The translations under genes were made by a program, and so were the position numbers. Of a DNA stretch of 20,508 nt, positions 1 through 7,400 are shown piece by piece. The notes under the pieces are model-generated. The model searched no databases. It was given only the letters and a program-made list of their open reading frames with translations, and was not told where the DNA came from. The stretch's first letter is position 1, and the number at the start of each line of letters is the position of its first letter. The DNA lies in the IMG/VR virus record IMGVR_UViG_3300027974_000200, positions 1-20,508 of that record; one strand, written 5' to 3'. The stretch comes from a virus.

Positions 1-2686
1 CGGATTGTGGACTGTTGGCATTGCTGACAGGTCCGCCGCCAGCCCCTCCGGCGCCAACAACAACTGAAATTGTCTTTCCTGGCAAGATGTTGTAAACCGT
101 CATGTTTACAACAGAACCTGGGCTTCCACCACCACCTGTGTATTGCTTGCCTCCGCCCGCACCTCCGCCGCCGGCCCCAACAAGGGTGAATCGCACAGTG
201 CTGATGGTGGCAGTCGTTGTATAGGCGGTGTAGCTACCAGAGTTTGGGTAAGTGAATGTTTGGCCTGAGAGCTGGCTCGCGTCCAAAACGCCAGCCTCCA
301 GAACCCCGCCGAATGTTCCCTTTGCCGCGTCAAGCACGCCACTGAAAGAGCCTTTCGCGGCTTTCAGTTCTCCAGAGAACGTGGCGTTGCCGCCGCTAAC
401 TGTCAGTCCCGCGCTTGAAATCTCAAGGTCACTGCCATCCCAGGAGAGTTTTCGGCTGCCGCCGTTGCCAACTGAAAATGTGCCCGTCGAGGAGAGAAAA
501 AATCCTTGACCAGAGTTGAGCGCAACCTGCCCCGAGTACAGAGAGCTGGCAGTCATGCTAATGCCGCCAACCGTACCGGCACTAGCGTAAATCGTGCCTC
601 TTACCTGAAGGTTAGTGCCATCCCAAAGTACGTTATTGTTAGGGCTTCCGACGAAGAACTTGTAGACGCCGCTGTTATTGCCAAGGAAGAATCCAGTACC
701 AGCCGAAGAGTCGCCGGGAGAATAGGCGAGATTGAGGCCTCCGGACAGGTAGCCTGTTGTAACGCCAATGGCCGCGGTCAGGGAGCCAGTGCTGATCTTG
801 TCGGCAACAAGGCTTTGGATCTTTGCGCTGGTGATTGTGGCGTCGGCAATATACGCAGAGCGGATGTACGCCCCAACCGGATACGTGACGCCGTCAATCA
901 CCGTTGGCGTGGTTGTGACGATGAATGGAAGCTGACTGGTAATCTCTTCCCAGTAAGCCGTATCAGTTGGTGCGCGGCCAGTTGTTGTGGCTTTGCATCG
1001 GTAGATCTTGTATCCGCCGGAGGTGTAGCTCACCCTATCATTAAGCACGTACGTTGTAGTGCTGATGTAGGCGGGAGGAGTAGACGGCCCGATAACAAAA
1101 GCGTCTGCACGAATCGCAAACAGAGAAGATGGCGTTGCGCCAGTAGAGGTTGACGCCAGACCAAACCCAGAGACATATCCGCCGGTATCGATCTTGACTG
1201 TGTATTGAGCGAACAGCGAGTTGTCTGCGTTTGCCCTTGTCGTGGACTCGGTTTGAATCGAGCTGTAAATGTCTCCGCCGACATTTAAACGGGAAGAGAC
1301 CGTATCTACCTGAGTTGAAATTGCGCTATTGGTTTCGGCTTTTGTGTACGCGTAGCTCTGAACGTAACCTTGAGCGCTTGAAAGCGTAGTCGCATCTGCT
1401 GCGCCGTACGCGCTAGTCAGAGTCGTCGATGCCGTTGAGATTGCGCTGTCTGTTGCGGCCTTGGTGTAGTAGTTTGTCAGCAGCGACGAACGCGTGGCAG
1501 GCAATCCTGTTACTGAGTCGTTGACCTGAGAGCTTAGCGATGTCAGGCTGCTACTGATCGCCGTGTCATTGGTTGCCCTGGTTGATGCCTCGGTCGTGAT
1601 CGCGGCATTTAGGGTGTTGTAGTTCGTGGTAACTGTGGACGACAGAGCCGAGATTTGACTTGACAAGGCTCCGTCAGCGTTTGCCCGAGCTACCCGCTCG
1701 TTGTAAACCAGACCCGTTGTTAGCTGCGCAACATCTGTTCCAGAGTAAGTACCGCGAATCTGAGCGGCAAGTGTCTCGCGGCTGGCGGCCTCAGCAGCAT
1801 CTCCTGATGCACGCGCAGTCTGCTCAGTTTGTAGCGCCGCAAGAACACTGCTCAAGTCTCCAGTAGATGCAGCCGTCAGCGTGTTGATCTGAGTCTGAAG
1901 ATTGGAGTCTGCGCTTGCCCTGGACGCTGCCTCATTAAGAATGGCTTGAGCGCGAGCAGATGCCTCTGCCTGAATTGCAGCCGCTCGAGCAATAGATTCC
2001 CGATTGAGCCGATAGTTGACTCCCCCAGCTTCACTGGACGGAGAATCGATCAGCTCGATACGTTTGCCAAGACCGGCATACAGCTCAGTCTCGGTGATCT
2101 TCCCGCTGAGAGCGTCAAGGATTTTTCGCGAATCAAGGGCCGTCTGAGCTTTTGTGCCGGAGGAAGAGTTGAATGGGCCGGTTACGTTCGCCTTGGAAAC
2201 AAACCGAATCCAGTAGTAGTAAGTGCTGCTTGCGTCAGCAGGATCTGCGTAAACATTGCCGATCGTGGCGCCGACCAACACAGCTTCGGACTGAGAGTCA
2301 ACTGTGCCGCGCCACACCTCTGTATAAGCATGGTTTTGGTAAGGGGCGCCACTCCACTCAAGGTAGACATTAGTAAATCCGCCTGAGGCAACCAGCCCCA
2401 CAGGAGGGGGAGGCGTCGTAAGGTCCGTGACTGCGTTGTAGCTGCCGCCAGGAGTCAGCGTTGGATTGACCGGGATGCTTCCAGATCCGCTTTTAGTCCC
2501 AGATCCAGCCGCATCTTCGGAGGCGACGCCAAGAGCAACAAGGTCGCGCAAAGTCGCCGCTTGATCAAGCGGATTTCCAATCTGGCCCTCTCGCACCTGC
2601 ATGGTGTTTTTGATGGCCTGGAGGACTTCAAGAACATTATCGCTCCTGACCTCCGGAATGGATGGGACTTGAGTCTCGCGGCTCAT
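1..2686 (-). CDS. Tail fibre / host-specificity protein J-like, C-terminus cut by window edge
   Basis: Probable receptor-contacting fibre. An ATG at 2686 (start MSRETQVPSI) opens a frame that stays open to base 2, giving 895 residues with no stop, so the gene is partial. It overlaps the stop of the upstream gene as ATGA. Visible layout: an Ala/Gly/Pro linker; a fibronectin-III-like domain at about residues 92-180; a long helical stretch at 225-490 with recurrent E-A-S-x-R-A type motifs; a region at 495-640 resembling the DUF1983-type central domain of lambda-like J proteins (FAIRADAF, DGVTYPVGAYI, AYIADATITSAKI); a short aromatic CBM5/12-like insert at 537-583; and a glycine-rich domain from about 829 (LVGAGGGGAGG). 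J-like proteins sit at siphovirus tail tips. Here only J-like C-terminal features occur, beside podovirus-type genes, so a podoviral fibre role is inferred. Confidence 0.8.
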   Translation of the reverse strand, partial: MSRETQVPSIPEVRSDNVLEVLQAIKNTMQVREGQIGNPLDQAATLRDLVALGVASEDAAGSGTKSGSGSIPVNPTLTPGGSYNAVTDLTTPPPPVGLVASGGFTNVYLEWSGAPYQNHAYTEVWRGTVDSQSEAVLVGATIGNVYADPADASSTYYYWIRFVSKANVTGPFNSSSGTKAQTALDSRKILDALSGKITETELYAGLGKRIELIDSPSSEAGGVNYRLNRESIARAAAIQAEASARAQAILNEAASRASADSNLQTQINTLTAASTGDLSSVLAALQTEQTARASGDAAEAASRETLAAQIRGTYSGTDVAQLTTGLVYNERVARANADGALSSQISALSSTVTTNYNTLNAAITTEASTRATNDTAISSSLTSLSSQVNDSVTGLPATRSSLLTNYYTKAATDSAISTASTTLTSAYGAADATTLSSAQGYVQSYAYTKAETNSAISTQVDTVSSRLNVGGDIYSSIQTESTTRANADNSLFAQYTVKIDTGGYVSGFGLASTSTGATPSSLFAIRADAFVIGPSTPPAYISTTTYVLNDRVSYTSGGYKIYRCKATTTGRAPTDTAYWEEITSQLPFIVTTTPTVIDGVTYPVGAYIRSAYIADATITSAKIQSLVADKISTGSLTAAIGVTTGYLSGGLNLAYSPGDSSAGTGFFLGNNSGVYKFFVGSPNNNVLWDGTNLQVRGTIYASAGTVGGISMTASSLYSGQVALNSGQGFFLSSTGTFSVGNGGSRKLSWDGSDLEISSAGLTVSGGNATFSGELKAAKGSFSGVLDAAKGTFGGVLEAGVLDASQLSGQTFTYPNSGSYTAYTTTATISTVRFTLVGAGGGGAGGGKQYTGGGGSPGSVVNMTVYNILPGKTISVVVGAGGAGGGPVSNANSPQS

Positions 2687-5034
2687 AGCGCTTTCATTTC
2701 AGTCGAGTTTTGCGCAATGCTGACCGAGTAAACCTCGTTGCCGGTCTCTAGCTCAAACTCCCAGTCATAACTTCTGAATCCAGAGGGAAGACGGAACGCA
2801 TTGTTGTTTTGCACAACCTTCTGAAGCTTTAGCGCACTCTCGCAGTAAACCCTGATTGTTACCGGATAAGCCTCGGCAACAACTTGACAGAACCCAAAGT
2901 TAGTCGGGTAGTCCAGGCGGAATACTTTACTGCGCCACTTGGAAGTCAGGGGCGACCCGGCGTCAAAGCGCTTAATCTTGCCACCCTGAGCCAAGTAAAG
3001 AATGTCGGATCTGGCGTCGTAATAGCCTGCCGTTATTTTGCTGGAGGCATTTATGTCAGATGTCGTTAGTGCGGCCCCTTGGCCGGATATGTCTACGACC
3101 AGCATTCCCTTCAAAGAGCCGGTGTCGTAGGTGATGTGAATGCGGCCGTTGTATACGTAGCACTCCATCGATGAAGGGCTGAAAGCCTGCCACTGGTCTC
3201 GAGAGTACAGGTTCTTGGTGACGACGTCGTTGGTTGTGCCGATTTCAACCAGCCCGTCAGCAGAAGCGTAGATCACTCCGCTCCCCGTCTCAACAATTGA
3301 GCGCTTGGAAACGCACGCCTGCTGAAGCGGCAGCTTGCTAGAAGACATTGCGGCGGGGTCGATGCCCTGGAACAAGTACGGATACGAATCTGTCAACACC
3401 GCAACCGACTGACCAAACGTAGCAATTCCAACGATGTTGAAGTCAATCGGGTATTCGTGAGGCCATGCATGAGGAAGGTTGGGCTCAGACAGGTACAGCG
3501 TTTTGCCAACAAAGCCAACGGCGGCACCGTTTGCCATGACGCGCATTCCCTTCAGGCCTGCCGGAGGAGCAACCCAATCCTCGGATGGAAGCACTTCGCC
3601 AAGGTCGGATTGCGTCTTGGAGTCGGTGTAGCTGTCAGAGGCAACAGGAACTTCGTCTACGTACTGGAACTGGGCCGCATTGCCAACAGTCGAGCTTCTG
3701 TAGATCCGCTTTTTAGTGATGTTGTATGACCCGGTCGGAACGGAGGCCGGGATGGAAATTGTGACGTCACCCTCGGGATCAATGTTTGCAGACGATGATG
3801 CAGCAGAAGGGGGGCCCTCTTCCCCGTATGCGGAAACGTACGTGTAGACGTAAGTCCTGGTCTCTGGAACGGTATCTGACGGCACGGTTGCGATTGCGCC
3901 AGGAGTCCCCGTAGGGGTTGACGGAAGACTTTGCAGGCTCATCGACAAAGATGCGCCAAGCGCTGAGTCCGCAATCTTGTCAGAAAAAGAAGTAGTGCTT
4001 GCCGTGGTCTCTGCAACGAGTTTCCAGGCGGACTCGCTGATGCTGACAACCGCCCCTGTAATGGTTGGCGTTTGACGATACAGCCGCTTTTTGGTAACGC
4101 CAGCAGGCATTGTTTCGCTGTGCGTAACCGTGACATCTGTGGTTCCGTCAACCACCCATACTGTTGCGCTTGCGGGCCCGTGGCTGGTCTCATTTCCGGA
4201 AGCGTCGGCAAATGAAACCATGTAGACGCGCTGCACTGCGCCGGAGGTCTCCGAGCTAACCGATCCAATGTTCGACACGGATGGGGCGCGAGTGGGGCCC
4301 GACAGGGACAGCGAGTTCCAGATTGCCGAAGCGCTGGCAATCGAAGCATCTGTTGCGGTGTCGTTGTATGCGGAGACGTTGAGATCCAGCTCGGTTATGC
4401 GCCGGAAAGTTCCAGACACCTTGCGATAAATACGCTTCTTGGTTATGCCCGCGTCACCAAGGTTGTCTGTCGTAAGGTTTGAGAAAGACACTTTCTGACC
4501 GTCAACACCCTGGATCGACAGCACCTTTGTCGGAAAGGATTCTTTAAGCGTCGTCGGGTTGTAGAACGTCAGCACGTAGTCTCTCGCAACCCGCGTGTAA
4601 GCGGTTGGGTTTCCGAAAGACGTAATCGATGGAGGAGATGTTGGCGCGGGAATTCCGAGCTGGTACGAAGCCCTTGGATAAGCGCCTGTTCCTGACTGAA
4701 GAATCAGTGAGTACGGAGCATAGCGAGGAACGTCGGTGCCATTGGTCCAGTACAGACGCTCGTTAACATCGTTGGCAATCGGGGAGCGAAAGACATCGGT
4801 ATCTTCGGAAAACTCAAGCCAAGTAGAGTTTTCTCCCGAGGTTCCCTGATAAGGGAAGATTGTCTTTGGGTTGGTGCGAAGCGCGTCTTTGAGATCGGTT
4901 GAGGCCTTCATCGGCACAAGCGCACCAGAGACAAGACGGACGTTGTTTGCCGTCTGCGCCTCGTTGTTCTGCAACAGCTTGGTGCTGACAATGGGCTTAA
5001 GCCCGTTGAAACTTTTTACGCCGAATCCAGCCAT
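2683..5034 (-). CDS. Large tail protein, probable tail tube B / nozzle-like
   Basis: A 783-residue virion protein, probably the distal tail tube (nozzle) of a short tail. The N-terminus (GLKPIVSTKLLQNNEAQTAN, then NVRLVSGALVP) resembles the start of T7 gp12-type proteins, in which the phrase about names in a list of values precedes a beta-propeller-like body. Residues 130-490 hold three fibronectin-like modules, each with a near-identical T-K-K-R-(I/L)-Y-R strand at about 198, 314 and 440. The C-terminal 290 residues look like a beta-propeller (repeated strands such as GVIYASADGLVEIG). The start is the ATG at 5034, seven bases after the previous stop; its ribosome site is weak, which suggests coupling. 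The stop overlaps the next gene as ATGA. The nozzle role is inferred from N-terminal similarity, size and neighbourhood. Confidence 0.75.
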   Translation of the reverse strand: MAGFGVKSFNGLKPIVSTKLLQNNEAQTANNVRLVSGALVPMKASTDLKDALRTNPKTIFPYQGTSGENSTWLEFSEDTDVFRSPIANDVNERLYWTNGTDVPRYAPYSLILQSGTGAYPRASYQLGIPAPTSPPSITSFGNPTAYTRVARDYVLTFYNPTTLKESFPTKVLSIQGVDGQKVSFSNLTTDNLGDAGITKKRIYRKVSGTFRRITELDLNVSAYNDTATDASIASASAIWNSLSLSGPTRAPSVSNIGSVSSETSGAVQRVYMVSFADASGNETSHGPASATVWVVDGTTDVTVTHSETMPAGVTKKRLYRQTPTITGAVVSISESAWKLVAETTASTTSFSDKIADSALGASLSMSLQSLPSTPTGTPGAIATVPSDTVPETRTYVYTYVSAYGEEGPPSAASSSANIDPEGDVTISIPASVPTGSYNITKKRIYRSSTVGNAAQFQYVDEVPVASDSYTDSKTQSDLGEVLPSEDWVAPPAGLKGMRVMANGAAVGFVGKTLYLSEPNLPHAWPHEYPIDFNIVGIATFGQSVAVLTDSYPYLFQGIDPAAMSSSKLPLQQACVSKRSIVETGSGVIYASADGLVEIGTTNDVVTKNLYSRDQWQAFSPSSMECYVYNGRIHITYDTGSLKGMLVVDISGQGAALTTSDINASSKITAGYYDARSDILYLAQGGKIKRFDAGSPLTSKWRSKVFRLDYPTNFGFCQVVAEAYPVTIRVYCESALKLQKVVQNNNAFRLPSGFRSYDWEFELETGNEVYSVSIAQNSTEMKAL

Positions 5035-5040
5035 GTCGTG

Positions 5041-5352
5041 TTACCAGAGCTTGGTTCGCGCCCAGTAGTTGGCGCTGAACTTGTCATCCTTGGTCAGGTT
5101 TCCGTTCTTGTCCCTGATTCCGGCGGATCGAGAAAGATAGTTATCCCGGCGCTTTTCGTCGTGGTGCTGGGTGTAATCCTGCATGCCGCGTAGGCCAAAG
5201 CGAACCAGTTTTACCTCGTCACCCTTTTTGGCGAGAACCATCTTTTTCTGCTTGGCGCCATCCGGGGCGTCAACTGGCTTGTTGAATCCCGGAAACTCAT
5301 GCCCCCGGTAAACCAGCTTTCCGCCATCGCGTTTGATGTTTGACGCCTTCAT
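5041..5352 (-). CDS. Conserved small phage protein, function unknown
   Basis: A 103-residue basic protein starting at ATG 5352 with GGAG about eight bases upstream. The N-terminal half carries GKLVYRGHEFPGFNKP and a Lys-rich stretch (KQKKMVLAKKGDE). The C-terminal half has a distinctive pattern, KLVRFG then HHDEKRRDNYLSR, IRDKNGNLTKDD and SANYWA ending in LW. I recognise this pattern from short viral proteins of unknown function, possibly the DUF5754 family, but that name is from memory and uncertain. It lies between the spanin genes and the nozzle-like gene, so it may be a minor virion or tail-maturation protein. No catalytic motif, signal peptide or membrane segment is visible. Confidence 0.75.
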   Translation of the reverse strand: MKASNIKRDGGKLVYRGHEFPGFNKPVDAPDGAKQKKMVLAKKGDEVKLVRFGLRGMQDYTQHHDEKRRDNYLSRSAGIRDKNGNLTKDDKFSANYWARTKLW

Positions 5353-5371
5353 ACGATTTTCTCCGGTGCTT

Positions 5372-5863
5372 TCAGTTTTTCTTCATGCATACGCCGCGCA
5401 CGTAGCCTTGGAGGCCTACGACGAGCGCTTCCAGTCGGTCAGCTTCTGCTGCCATTCCAACAAGAGCCGTCGCACAATGTCCGAGTAGCTCTCGCTCAAG
5501 TCCTGCTCCTGCATTAACTCGGGCGCCGGAGGCGGGGCTTGCGGAGGCTGAAGCACCCGAGGAGGAGAGCTTGTCGCGCAACTGACCAAGCTCAGACTGA
5601 GCGCCAGCAGCGCTGCGCTCGTAACGCTTCTTGAGTTCAACATACTTTACCTCGCTCTCTTGTTTAGCCTTAACAAGCTGTTGCTCTTTAACCCTAAACT
5701 CCGACTCTTGCTTAAGAGCGGTTTCTAGCTGAACAGCTTTTTCCTTATCCCATTCCGCCCGAACAAACGACTTGCCGGAACGAAAAGCATAGAAATGTGT
5801 GATAGACAAAAGGATTGCCATAGCCAAGGCAATCCAGACGCGTGGATTCAGCAGGTACAGCAT
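5372..5863 (-). CDS. Rz: Inner-membrane spanin (Rz-like)
   Basis: A 163-residue protein with the layout of a class II inner-membrane spanin, which joins the outer spanin to fuse the two membranes in the last step of lysis. Residues 8-25 form a single N-terminal membrane anchor (IALAMAILLSITHFY). They are followed by a long charged, Glu/Lys/Gln-rich periplasmic helix (about 35-95, coiled-coil-like) and a Ser/Ala-rich hinge (SSSGASASASPAS). The start is ATG 5863, one base after the endolysin stop, with a strong GGAGG site inside the end of the endolysin gene. The outer spanin is nested in another frame of this gene, as in lambda. The assignment rests on topology and position; spanins diverge fast in sequence. 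Confidence 0.85.
   Translation of the reverse strand: MLYLLNPRVWIALAMAILLSITHFYAFRSGKSFVRAEWDKEKAVQLETALKQESEFRVKEQQLVKAKQESEVKYVELKKRYERSAAGAQSELGQLRDKLSSSGASASASPASGARVNAGAGLERELLGHCATALVGMAAEADRLEALVVGLQGYVRGVCMKKN
5416..5643 (-). CDS. Rz1: Outer-membrane spanin lipoprotein (Rz1-like), nested in Rz
   Basis: A 75-residue reading frame lying wholly inside the Rz-like gene in a different frame. Residues 1-21 form a lipoprotein signal peptide (MLNSRS, then a Leu/Ala/Ser-rich core). It ends in the lipobox L19-V20-S21-C22, so Cys22 would be lipidated and the mature protein would be about 54 residues. The mature part begins with a proline-rich run (SSPPRVLQPPQAPPPAPEL), the hallmark of Rz1. It ends in a charged amphipathic helix (LLLEWQQKLTDWKRSS). 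The product would be anchored in the outer membrane and bind the C-terminus of the inner spanin. The start is ATG 5643. Although fully overlapping, it is real by position, lipobox and proline content. Confidence 0.88.
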   Translation of the reverse strand: MLNSRSVTSAALLALSLSLVSCATSSPPRVLQPPQAPPPAPELMQEQDLSESYSDIVRRLLLEWQQKLTDWKRSS

Positions 5864-5864
5864 A

Positions 5865-6341
5865 TCAGCCTCCTACGCATTGTTCGTATTCAGCCTGTCG
5901 GCGAATCGACAGGCCACGGAGGCGCTCGCCGTTAAATCGGTCCCAGCGCAAAATCTCGGAGCAGGCACCAGAATAATCCTGAGCGTTAAGTTTCCTGACA
6001 AGAGTGCTGCCACAAAACGCCCCCGATCCAATGTTGTAGGCCAGGGAAACGTAAGCGTCGTACTCGTACTGATGAAGAGGCACCTTCACGCAGGTCTTGA
6101 TTGCCCCCTCATACCTCCGGATATCTTGGAGTGCGCGAACCACAGCCTTGGCAGGATTGATCTTCTCTCCACCCTTAAGTGGCCGGCCTTGTTCGTCGGT
6201 TGTGGTGCCAAACCCGTATGTCGGAACATCGCCAGGGACTGGTGGTTCTGCGACATCTGACCAGCCTTCATTCATCACTAAGCCGCCAAATGCCGTTGCC
6301 GACAGAGTGAGCGCCGCAACAACAACCCGGAAGTTACTCAT
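5865..6341 (-). CDS. Endolysin, GH24 lysozyme with N-terminal signal-anchor
   Basis: A 158-residue phage lysozyme that cleaves the MurNAc-GlcNAc bonds of peptidoglycan. I take ATG 6341 (MSNFRVVV), which has GGAGG upstream and overlaps the holin stop by eight bases; a longer TTG start at 6422 lacks support. Residues 6-23 are a weakly hydrophobic Ala/Gly/Ser/Thr-rich segment directly before the catalytic Glu25 (NEGW), the pattern of SAR endolysins that are exported by Sec and later released from the membrane. The family core follows: TYGFGTT (41-47), LHQYEYDAYVSLAYNIGSGA and a C-terminal LRGLSIRRQAEYEQC. The spacing after Glu25 departs from the usual E-8x-D-5x-T: Thr41 is at +16 and the nearest Asp is Asp38. 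Cys residues in the body may pair in the periplasm. Confidence 0.88.
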   Translation of the reverse strand: MSNFRVVVAALTLSATAFGGLVMNEGWSDVAEPPVPGDVPTYGFGTTTDEQGRPLKGGEKINPAKAVVRALQDIRRYEGAIKTCVKVPLHQYEYDAYVSLAYNIGSGAFCGSTLVRKLNAQDYSGACSEILRWDRFNGERLRGLSIRRQAEYEQCVGG

Positions 6342-6531
6342 TCTTTTGCCCCGCCTCCGGGCCTCGGCCCAACCATCCTTGAACGGTTTTGGTTTCATAG
6401 ATCCTGATGCAGCCCCAAACAATAGAAATCAAGGCGGCAATCGGAGGAAGCCATTGAGACAGGGAGAGCAGAACCGTGCCAACACTCACCGCATCAACAA
6501 CGTGTTTGGTTTGCTCGGTCAGATTATTCAC
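6334..6531 (-). CDS. Holin, two membrane segments (class II-like)
   Basis: A 65-residue protein immediately before the endolysin. Two hydrophobic stretches, about residues 12-27 (VDAVSVGTVLLSLSQ) and 30-46 (PIAALISIVWGCIRIY), are separated by a tight WLPP turn. Short polar ends (MNNLTEQTK; GPEAGQKNE) flank them, as in class II holins and pinholins that time lysis by permeabilising the inner membrane. The start is a GTG at 6531. It is supported by AAGAGGT about seven bases upstream and by the six-base distance from the stop of the preceding gene region. With a SAR-type endolysin downstream, a pinholin that only depolarises the membrane would suffice. That is inference. Confidence 0.82.
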   Translation of the reverse strand: MNNLTEQTKHVVDAVSVGTVLLSLSQWLPPIAALISIVWGCIRIYETKTVQGWLGRGPEAGQKNE

Positions 6532-6543
6532 GGCGCTTACCTC

Positions 6544-6912
6544 TTACTTCAGCCTACGAAGCTTAAAGAGGGTTCGGCGATAAAGCGCCACGCCCTCATC
6601 TATGATGTTTTGTATCGAGGTGTCTTCTTTTTCCACAACCTCGTAGCGATTTTTCAGCACCCAGTCGTGATGGGCCTGGAGGATTTCAATGATGTCGTCT
6701 CCACCCTTGTGCGCAAGAAGCGGGATCTTTTCGATTTCTTTGCCGCTGCCCATATAGGTCTCGGCAATCTCGTCTGCAATTTCCACAATGCCGTCGTAGA
6801 ACTCGGCTAGAGCTTGATGGGCGGCGTATGCGCCGGGCCCGGAAACAAGCAGATGCTTTCGGTGAGCCAGATCTCTACTTAGGAACATCAATGCAATAAG
6901 TTCGCCAATCAT
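6544..6912 (-). CDS. Helical phage protein, DUF5856-like (ferritin-like?)
   Basis: A 122-residue, largely alpha-helical protein starting at ATG 6912 with GAGGA about seven bases upstream. Residues 14-44 contain the pattern L-A-H17-R-K-H20 ... Y-A-A-H32-Q-A-L-A-E37-F-Y-D40-G-I. The C-terminus (SIQNIIDEGVALYRRTLFKL) closes with a helix. This layout matches what I recall of the phage family DUF5856, whose helices resemble Dps/ferritin folds; the recurrent His/Glu/Asp could bind metal. No function is established. It sits between the tail assembly chaperone and the holin, so it is transcribed late. Family recognition is from memory. Confidence 0.72.
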   Translation of the reverse strand: MIGELIALMFLSRDLAHRKHLLVSGPGAYAAHQALAEFYDGIVEIADEIAETYMGSGKEIEKIPLLAHKGGDDIIEILQAHHDWVLKNRYEVVEKEDTSIQNIIDEGVALYRRTLFKLRRLK

Positions 6913-6962
6913 TTTCTATCCTCAGTCTATCTATTAAATTGTTTTGTTACACATGCTATTGG

Positions 6963-7388
6963 TTACTGAGGCTTGCTGGGCCATTGAACCCTGAAAGGAA
7001 AGTCCTGCTGGTCCGGGACGTTGCGCAAAGCCTGTCGATAAACGGCCCACGCAGCCTTGTCAACTGTTGCGTCCGCGATTTGTGTCCAGTCGCTACTGGA
7101 AAGCCTTGCGTTTCGCTCCGAGCGAACATTCAAGGACGCTTTAATTTCATCAAGCTCGTTGACTTGCCAAGCCTGTTTCCAAACTCCGCTATCAAATACC
7201 GGAGTAACTTCAACCAAGTATTCAATTAGAGGGCTAAAGTCTGGCCGAGCAGACTCCTCAACCACAACAACACCAAACTCAAGCAAGGTTTCTGAAGTCG
7301 GCTCTTCTGGAAACGATGTGTTTGGATACTCGGCCGAAAGGCTTGCTGGATACTTAACGATGTTGCCGTTGTTAATCAGCGCATACAT
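6963..7388 (-). CDS. Phage tail fibre assembly chaperone-like protein
   Basis: A 141-residue protein starting at ATG 7388 with AAAGGTAG upstream. The C-terminal half carries the signature of the phage tail assembly chaperone family (Pfam Phage_tail_APC type): R92-x-x-R-L, S99-D-W-T-Q103, D, W114-x-x-Y-R-Q-A-L-R122, a Q/F pair and a final W-P-S-K-P. Members are found next to tail fibre genes and help fibres fold or attach; some may be incorporated. The variable N-terminal half (MYALINNGNIVKYPASLSAE) would carry client recognition. Its position directly after a set of fibre genes suggests that one of these, most likely the 234-residue or the 379-residue product, is its client. Confidence 0.85.
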   Translation of the reverse strand: MYALINNGNIVKYPASLSAEYPNTSFPEEPTSETLLEFGVVVVEESARPDFSPLIEYLVEVTPVFDSGVWKQAWQVNELDEIKASLNVRSERNARLSSSDWTQIADATVDKAAWAVYRQALRNVPDQQDFPFRVQWPSKPQ

Positions 7389-7400
7389 TTTGTGCTACCT

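Noticed and set aside
506-1153. Plus-strand open frame of 215 codons
   Set aside because: It is antisense to the J-like fibre, whose minus-strand frame is continuous and shows family motifs through this part.
6342-6422. N-terminal extension of the endolysin from a TTG
   Set aside because: It would add a basic stretch within the holin gene and place the signal-anchor internally; the internal ATG has GGAGG and gives the expected SAR layout.
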